DNA from: Sphingobium sp. TCM1
Lineage (GTDB): Bacteria; Pseudomonadota; Alphaproteobacteria; Sphingomonadales; Sphingomonadaceae
DNA: 64,000 bases
Assembly (NCBI RefSeq): GCF_001650725.1
Contig: NZ_LXVX01000013.1
Location: forward strand, 23,508 to 87,507
Reading direction: 5' to 3'
Of this stretch, positions 63,159 to 64,000 are shown piece by piece (the first letter of the stretch is position 1; each line of letters begins with the position of its first letter). The notes under the pieces are model-generated. The model saw only the letters and a program-made list of their open reading frames with translations, was not told the DNA's origin and ran no database searches. The translations under genes and the position numbers were made by a program.

Positions 63159-64000
63159 GCGAACAGGCCGTGGATATACCAGCCCGGATGCGCCTCCTCC
63201 GCCCCATACAACCCGTGGCGGAAGATCCAGTAGCGCCGCCCGCGCGCATCCTCGACGCGATAATAATCGCGGGTGCGGCCACTGCTTTCTCCTTCGATCG
63301 CGCCATCCTTCGCTTTCCACCATTCGGGCGCGATCCGTTCCGGGCCCTCGAAGCGGATGATGTCGTGCAGCGTGCGCCGCCAGCGGAAGCGATGCGGCGG
63401 GCCGTCGGGCACCTGCGCCACCACCTCGATCGGCTGGGGCGGGTCGAACAGGTGGAGCGGGCGCATCGGCGGATCGCCCGGATCGCCCGCCACCTCCCGG
63501 CTTTTTGGCCAATTTTCCGGCGCGCGGCTTTCCACCGCCGGCAGCGCGAGTTGCGCCTGTTCGGGAATATGGCTGTCGCTGGCCGCAAGCCGCTGGATGC
63601 GCGCGCGTCCGGCGCGGATCGACAGCCGGTCGACCAGCGCGGCCACGCTATCCTCGCGCCGCGCCTCTCCCCCTTCCAGCGCCAGTTGCGTGGGCGCCAG
63701 CCTCTCCGCCTGCGGTACGGTGAGGCGCAGCATGTCAAAGCCGAAGCCCGGATCGATCGGGTCGGACAGCGCGTCGATCCGCTCGCGCATCAGCCTCAGG
63801 ATGGCGGGCGCGTCGCGCACCGGCAGGCTGGTCTCGACCCGCAACGGGAAGGCGAGGCCGTCGCTGCGGAAGAAGACCGCCTCGAACCGCCGCCCGCCCT
63901 CGCCGCGTTCGGCCAGCCGCTCGCCCGCCTCGGCGGCCATCTCCTCCAGGATCTTGAGCGCATAGGCGGTGCTGCCCAGCGGTTCGGCAAAGCGGCGGTC
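63155..64000 (-). CDS. imuB: ImuB, DNA polymerase Y family protein, C-terminal part
   Basis: The gene continues beyond the right edge; only about 281 C-terminal codons are present. The visible part (FRSDGLAFPLRVETSLPVRD, RPLHLFDPPQPIEVVAQVPD, DYYRVEDARGRRYWIFRHGL) matches the region after the polymerase-Y core in ImuB. This accessory protein is thought to be catalytically inactive and to link ImuC to the sliding clamp. The TGA at 63155-63157 overlaps the dnaE2 ATG. The start, core and imuA are outside the window. Confidence 0.9.
   Translation of the reverse strand, partial: DRRFAEPLGSTAYALKILEEMAAEAGERLAERGEGGRRFEAVFFRSDGLAFPLRVETSLPVRDAPAILRLMRERIDALSDPIDPGFGFDMLRLTVPQAERLAPTQLALEGGEARREDSVAALVDRLSIRAGRARIQRLAASDSHIPEQAQLALPAVESRAPENWPKSREVAGDPGDPPMRPLHLFDPPQPIEVVAQVPDGPPHRFRWRRTLHDIIRFEGPERIAPEWWKAKDGAIEGESSGRTRDYYRVEDARGRRYWIFRHGLYGAEEAHPGWYIHGLFA

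Overview
The window is high-GC DNA from an alphaproteobacterium, most likely a sphingomonad (Sphingobium, Sphingomonas or Novosphingobium). This rests on gene content: Caulobacter-type TonB-dependent receptors, a NodT-type outer-membrane factor, a DUF3297 protein, an exported TonB-like repeat protein, an imuB-dnaE2 cassette, and split recF and dnaN loci. No rRNA, tRNA, CRISPR array or intact insertion sequence was recognised.

Layout. 1-5 kb: the N-terminal part of an RTX calcium-binding protein that runs off the left edge, a small unknown protein, an HU histone-like protein, a metabolite:H+ symporter and a LacI-type regulator. 5-13 kb: a TetR regulator, an operator-flanked promoter, then an operon of a small unknown protein, RND adaptor, RND pump and outer-membrane factor, followed by gtrA, a nitroreductase and a 54-residue protein. 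14-30.7 kb: a polysaccharide-utilisation-like locus for arabinan and L-arabinose. It holds a lactonase, aldose 1-epimerase, FHS-type sugar transporter, FadR-type GntR regulator, AraD1-type enzyme, L-arabinose 1-dehydrogenase, GH51 arabinofuranosidase, two GH43 arabinanase-like enzymes, a TonB-dependent receptor, an unassigned alpha-barrel glycosidase and a TetR regulator. A repeated motif of the form TNGTCNGANNA sits in the intergenic regions of this block and probably defines the GntR regulon.

30.8-34.3 kb: a tryptophan-tryptophylquinone amine dehydrogenase cluster (mauBEDA order plus a monohaem cytochrome c) that resembles aromatic amine dehydrogenase (aau) clusters more than methylamine (mau) clusters. 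34.4-38.7 kb: proline iminopeptidase, an exported nucleoside hydrolase-like protein, an exported methyltransferase-like protein, a 311-bp element in which a decayed GIY-YIG nuclease gene lies between palindromic inverted repeats, and a 2OG-Fe(II) oxygenase. 38.8-46.3 kb: a TonB-receptor-like protein with a Gly-rich insert, a CheY-like receiver, an exported peroxiredoxin, a VOC protein, a lipoprotein, recF and two tandem CHAP-domain proteins.

46.3-54.4 kb, mostly minus strand: DUF3297, a trypsin-like protease with a DUF350 membrane protein, an Arg/Trp/Tyr-rich secreted protein, cyclopropane fatty acid synthase, a Tat-exported molybdopterin oxidoreductase with its cytochrome b, an outer-membrane beta-barrel protein, RlmN and an IalB-like protein. 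54.5-64 kb: dnaN, a GGDEF-EAL-PilZ c-di-GMP protein, a frameshifted TonB-like gene, dnaE2 and the C-terminal part of imuB, which runs off the right edge.

How the genes work together. In the arabinan block, the receptor and secreted glycosidases would import and cleave arabinan; the epimerase, dehydrogenase, lactonase and AraD1 enzyme would feed L-arabinose into the non-phosphorylating oxidative pathway. The L-arabonate dehydratase and alpha-ketoglutarate semialdehyde dehydrogenase that complete this route are not in the window. All functional calls are from reading sequence and motif recall; no database search was run.
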